Below, piece after piece: positions 59,475 through 64,000 of a DNA stretch of 64,000 nt (positions are counted from its first letter, which is position 1; the number at the start of each line of letters is the position of its first letter). The translations under genes were made by a program, and so were the position numbers. The notes beneath the pieces were generated by a model. The model had not been told where the DNA came from and made no database searches. It was given only the letters and a program-made list of their open reading frames with translations. This DNA is from Pelodera strongyloides (lineage: Eukaryota > Nematoda > Chromadorea > Rhabditida > Rhabditidae): assembly GCA_036852015.1 (NCBI GenBank), contig JAANDG010000227.1, positions 1-64,000 on the forward strand, in the 5' to 3' direction.

Positions 59475-62400
59475 ATGACCGCACAGGAAATTTCCAGCGA
59501 GATACGTGCGATAGTTGATAGTGTTTTGGAGTTCTTCTCCACTCATGACGAGGGAAGACGGAAACAGTTGGATGAACAATTATCAGCATTTAAAACCGGT
59601 AAGCGAAAACATTCTATCTTGTCATTGAGTGCTTGTTGTGTGCTTGCCGGCCGCAGCACATGTTCTCACATTGCTGACCATGGTCTGATTTACTCGTGTT
59701 CACTCTTTAGTAAATGTGTTTTGAATACGGGTATATCCGCTTGCGAAAGTGCGGATACAGATCAAAAAAAGTAATAATAAAAGTCTTTGGTTTATCAAGC
59801 GCTTTATAAGACTCAAAAACGTAATATTTTGTGACATTCTAGCCGATGGTGAATGTGAACGTCGTGTATCCGTTTGTCTTCACTTGCTACAACCCGGTCA
59901 AGATGGATCGGTTCAATTCTTTGGAGCCATTGCCCTTTATGACACGATACGACACCGGTGGGAACAATTGGTGGAAACACCACAAATGGTATGAGTTAGT
60001 TTTTTTACGCTTGTGGGGCTTATTTTTCATGTTGCCACACGCGGGCTAGTTTTACGTTCCAATTGACGGTTAATCTGGTGTAAATCTGTCCGTTAGCGCT
60101 TGCACATTTTGTGCAAAAAGCTTTTTTTGCTGTACTTCACACCCGATTTTATTGAAATATCTAGTAATATTGGTATGATGTAGCGTGATTTTGCTCTGCG
60201 AATCCATATGTTTCAGTAAGATTATACTAATGTTCGTTTCGTTAGGATTGCAATATAGGACCGCGCGGCGCTTTTCTTAGTCATATCTTTATTTCAGCTC
60301 GAACAAATGAAGGAATTTCTCGTCAATTCTTTGTCACACCTGGAAACACACTCAGCGACTATCAATTCCAAGTTAACGTGAGTCAAAACATTTTCGCTTT
60401 ATCGCTTCTGGATTGTCTTATCGTATTTTTGAGAACGCCTTCATCGAATGTTACTGTATAGTACGTAATATTATTTACCAGACGGTTATCGCCGCCTGAG
60501 GCGACTTTCAATCTTTAAGATGCAGGAACAGTGAGCACACTTGTGTGAAACGTTTGCAACGTATCTAGGAAAATCATGAAATAATGTTCGATTTCGCTTG
60601 CTCAACACTGGGCTCCGATTCTCCTTTTATAGCCTCTTAGGTATTCTAATTTTCGTTTCGTTCACACAAACAAAAGACCAAGTAAACTCTTCTCCTTAAT
60701 GGGGTTTCCAAGTATCCGGACAAATTTACCGTGTTTTATGACTTCGCGAGACCCATGTATTAATTTATCATGTCAAATATTCAATTCAGGGAAAATACGG
60801 TAAATTGTTGCATACTTGGAAGGGAACGCACAGTTATTTTTGGCATACATGGAAACCCCACTATATAATAAGATTCTTTTGGTTTTGACATTGTGTATTT
60901 TTTCGACTTTCTATTCCTGTTTAGACAATGCCTGGCCCTACTAATCCTCTACTGTATACCCGATGTATGGCCGAATCCACTTGTTGATCTGACATCGCTG
61001 TGGGTGGCGACTCCCGCAATATTGTTGAGGTACTGTAACTAATATAATTTAGTTATAGTGATTACACTTACAGTAGTACAACTTAGAATTTATGTTTTAG
61101 TTTAATGTCAGTACTTATACTTGACATTTCTGTGTACTATTCTTATTGATAACTGAAGAGGATTGTCGTTTGTTGGGTGAAGCATTATCGTGTTCCACCT
61201 TTTCTAGCCTATGCTATGTGCGTTTTGAAATAATTTCGACTGGACTGAATCATTAATTAGAAAGTGTTCATTACTGTTGTATGAATCCTTGATCTGAACT
61301 ATTGTGCTTCTCTTAATATGCACTGTGATAATACAAGGCATCCAAGTATAAAATGGTTTGTTCGTTTCAGTGTGGTTGGCGAGATTGCCGCTCAGTTCCA
61401 CAACATACAAATGCCACTGAAACAGAGGAGTACACTGAAGACTGAGTTGAATCGAATGGCTGAGGTTAGTTGTGAGAACTTGATAATTATTGACTGTGAG
61501 TGTATCGGATTTCACGCAATTCAACGATTTTGTTTCTATTAGAATTACTTTGTTTTCTGAAATCATATATAAATCTTTATAAATTTCAGAGCTTTTTAAC
61601 CAGATTGATTGATTCCAGTCTAGTCGAATCAGTCGCAATTAACATTTACATTTATTCTCACCTGAATTGTCTCACTCGGTAGTCGCGCCCAGTCTCGGAT
61701 TTCTGGCTGGGTCTGGCTATGTTTAAAGCGAAATACTGGCCGGTTTTTGAAATGCATCGCGTACACCAGAATTCTCATGCAGTTTATGCAAATGAACATA
61801 AATTAGAATAAAAAATCGAGCTAACTTCGAGTAAATTAGCATAAATACGTAAGAATTCAGTTGTCCACGATGCGTTTCAAAAGCCGGCCGGTATTTCCCT
61901 TCAAGTAACTCAATGCTTGTCAAGCTGCCATTGTTATAAGGTGAAAGCCTGAAACTCATCGTTTAGGACGTCACCCGTATCGTTGTCACACTTTTGACTT
62001 CTGAATGTGCCCCAGAATGCGTGTTACCTGCAGTGGATTGTGTTGATAATTGGCTGCGACTGCCCGGAATCTCACTCTCGAATTGGAAACCAACACTGAG
62101 CACATTGTTTGGAGCAGTGCATACTGATACGTATGTTTTGTGGGCATTTTTGAAAAGATTTGCAGAACTTTTCATGTGTTTTATTATACAAAAAGTGTGA
62201 AAATAAGAAATATGTTATGTTTGTTGAAAAGGAGAGTGTCAAATGCGGAAGCAAGCGTTGTGCTTGCACAACACTGGCATTGATGAATATGATGAGAAGA
62301 CGCTGAGTTAAAAAGGTGCAAAGGAAGGAAAGAAAGAAAGGAATAAAGGAGCACGCTCTTGAAGCGTAAAAGAAATTTAAATTTTAGAAAGGAAGCACGA

Positions 62401-63869
62401 TCGATTGTGATTGTAAAGAGTGTTTTTTCGTCTGTGTAACCTTCTGGTTTAAATTCGACAGTTGTATTCTCCGTCTTCTTCTTCTTTTGTATGTATTTTG
62501 TTTTGTATTCTTCTAGTGTCGCCCTCACCAAGCTCCTGAATGTTATGGCGACCAGCGACGAGCTTCCACAACTCGAGAAACTGTTCTTGGAAATCACTGC
62601 TTTTATAACCGCTCGGATATCTACGGTATGTTTTCGACTCTTCTTTTTTTTATGTTGTTTTCTAGTTGTGAAAGTAACTTTGGCTTTGTTTGGGTATTTC
62701 GAAACATTGAGATCCTGGAGTCATCATTAGTAATATGATATTGAAATAGAGTTTATTCGAAATATCGAAATTCGAATTTCGCTTGACCTCAGCTTCCTTT
62801 CAGCTTTTGTAACTTGTAAGTTAAAAAAATAGTGAAATGTGTTGTGATTTGATGTAATGCGTCTGTGCTTGAAGTTCATTGACTTATTAAAGCGAAATAC
62901 GGACCGTTTTCTGAAACGCATCATGGACAACTGAATTCTTGCGTATTTATGCTATTTTACTCGATTTTTTATTCTAATTTCTGTTTATTTGCATAAGCTG
63001 GATAAGAATGCCGGTGTACTCGATGTGTTTCAAAAACCGACGGGTGTTTAGTTGTAAATTTTGCATTTCATACACAATTATTTTTGTAGAAGGTGCTCGC
63101 CGACCTCTCTGATGAATCCGAGGACAACGAGGACACAATTGTGCTAATCCAAGCAGTTTGTGCACTTTGTGAGGCCGGCATTCCATGTCTGATCAAGAAT
63201 GCAATGAGCGGAGAAGAGGGAATGAACTTGTTACGGTAGGTATTAGCATACTGTATTTTTCGTGCAAGTTATGATATATCGTGCGGTAACTACTGTATAT
63301 GTACGGTATAATCAATGAAACTGCATGCTATTAGTTGCGATAACAAGCAGCGCAGTCTTTTTTTAATTTAATATTAAAGTATAAGTAGCTGTTAGTTTGG
63401 CGGTTACCTATTTCCGGCGAATGAAAATTGTACGTGACCAAACGGTGTGTTTCATGAGTAGCGTATGAACACTGAATAGACGTGGCTTCCAGTTCGTCAT
63501 CGTTTGCTTGCTGATCATGGGTTTAAAGTATAATGAGCGTCTATATTCGTATATTTGCATGCAAATTTACTGGCTCTTTGACGCATGTTGGGCACACAAT
63601 CGAACTCAACTGGCACAGAATACACGGAACTGCAGTTGTCCTGCATGTGCTCCGGAATTGCAGTTGGCCTACATATGCTCAAAAACGCCGCATGCTACAC
63701 CGCTTTAATATTCATAATGTATTCTAATTGCAGCAATCTCTGCTCGTTCTTCTCCCGTATCTGCACTTGGCCGGGTGTTTTTGCCCAGGATGAGGCGGTC
63801 TCCGATCTGCCTCAATTATTCTTCAGCACCCTCAGGGAGGACCTACAGATTATACCGGGAACTGAGGAG
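59475..63869 (+). CDS. Importin-13/transportin-3-like beta-karyopherin (5' part; continues past window)
   Basis: Nuclear transport receptor of the importin-beta superfamily, a HEAT-repeat solenoid that binds Ran-GTP at its N terminus. Nine exons visible: 59475-59598, 59843-59988, 60298-60377, 60925-61029, 61371-61464, 61967-62130, 62517-62625, 63090-63235 and 63734-63869. Phases all agree; 368 aa are present against roughly 950 in the family. Key matches: VQFFGAIALYDTIRHRW (the VQFFGA...I...W signature of the N-terminal importin repeat in IPO13 and TNPO3), LALLILYCIPDVWPNPLVDL, GEIAAQFHNIQMP, VDNWLRLPGISLSNW and FARICTWPGVF-like sequence RICTWPGVFAQDEAV followed by LPQLFFSTLREDLQ. IPO13 moves cargo both ways and TNPO3 imports SR proteins; which applies here cannot be told from this half. 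Confidence 0.82.
60478..60890. repeat. Dispersed repeat, third copy, interrupted
   Basis: Opens with cagacggttatcgccgcctg and closes with tatataataag like the copies at 49455-49893. It also shares ttcgtttcgttcacacaaac. Interrupted at 60699-60861 by a separate inverted-repeat element. Confidence 0.65.
60699..60861. mobile_element. Inverted-repeat element (TGGGGTTTCCAAGTAT family) inserted at TA
   Basis: The ends are ATGGGGTTTCCAAGTAT and ATACATGGAAACCCCA. The host repeat reads tctcctttatataataag uninterrupted at 49674, but tctcctta-element-tatataataag here. This is consistent with a TA target duplication as in mariner/Tc elements. Confidence 0.75.
61727..61900. mobile_element. TTAA MITE (AGCGAAATACCGG family), copy 7
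   Basis: The ends are AGCGAAATACTGGCCGG and CCGGCCGGTATTTCCCT, with TTAA at left and TCAA at right. In an importin-like gene intron. Confidence 0.85.
62891..63049. mobile_element. TTAA MITE (AGCGAAATACCGG family), diverged copy 8
   Basis: Left end AGCGAAATACGGACCG after TTAA (62887-62890). The right arm gtttcaaaaaccgacggg has lost its terminus. In an importin-like gene intron, 40 bp before an exon. Confidence 0.7.
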
Positions 63870-64000
63870 GTAGGTAGATTTTAATATCTTATAGTAAGCT
63901 AGCGTCTTTGATTATTGTGCCGCTTTTTCTGTCTGTGTGTGTATACTTGCAATGTCGCGTCTACGTTCTCGCATGTGTTGTGCTGTGCAACGTTGGTGAT

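Overview
This is a eukaryotic, almost certainly metazoan, window. Its genes are split into many short exons with tight 3' splice sites (tttcag, ttttag). Several start codons lie only 0-13 bases after a perfect 3' splice site, as expected for spliced-leader trans-splicing. With MADF/BESS, F-box and SLC6 genes also present, a nematode is the best guess. That is inference: no rRNA or spliced-leader gene is in the window. Introns and spacers are packed with short inverted-repeat (MITE-like) elements, tRNA-derived pieces and simple repeats.

Layout. 1-2047: no supported gene, one tandem duplication. 2048-6325 (+): Q-rich-start gene of unknown function, 3' end unresolved. 6326-12599: mobile elements, poly-A/TAA tract and a 1-kb foldback. 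12600-21528 (+): complete nine-exon F-box protein of 308 aa; its fifth intron holds a LINE reverse-transcriptase ORF (15070-17469, -). 23540-31987 (+): SLC6-type transporter with a long basic, disordered N-terminal region. 32798-35276 (-) and 36439-37136 (+): head-to-head paralogues of an unrecognised six-cysteine family. 38203-44779 (-): MADF-BESS protein, 17 exons, 550 aa. 45447-58493 (+): TANGO6/Rtp1-like protein, 26 exons, 1014 aa. 50995-54292 (-): unrecognised lysine-rich gene nested antisense in one TANGO6 intron. 59475 to beyond the window (+): importin-13/transportin-3-like beta-karyopherin, 5' part only.

Exon chains were read by eye and tested by splice phase. For the F-box, MADF-BESS, TANGO6 and six-cysteine (minus-strand) genes every junction keeps frame and the spliced length divides by three, which is strong internal support. 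The SLC6 gene has two unresolved junctions. The nested gene and the first gene each lack one end.

How the genes may work together: TANGO6/Rtp1 (RNA polymerase II import and Golgi organisation in studied species) and the importin-13-like gene are both helical-repeat transport factors in tandem, and the MADF-BESS regulator is divergent from TANGO6 across about 670 bp. The other genes show no shared pathway. The mobile DNA falls into families with readable target sites: TTAA (three families), CWG (one family) and an 8-bp hAT-like duplication, with several nested insertions.
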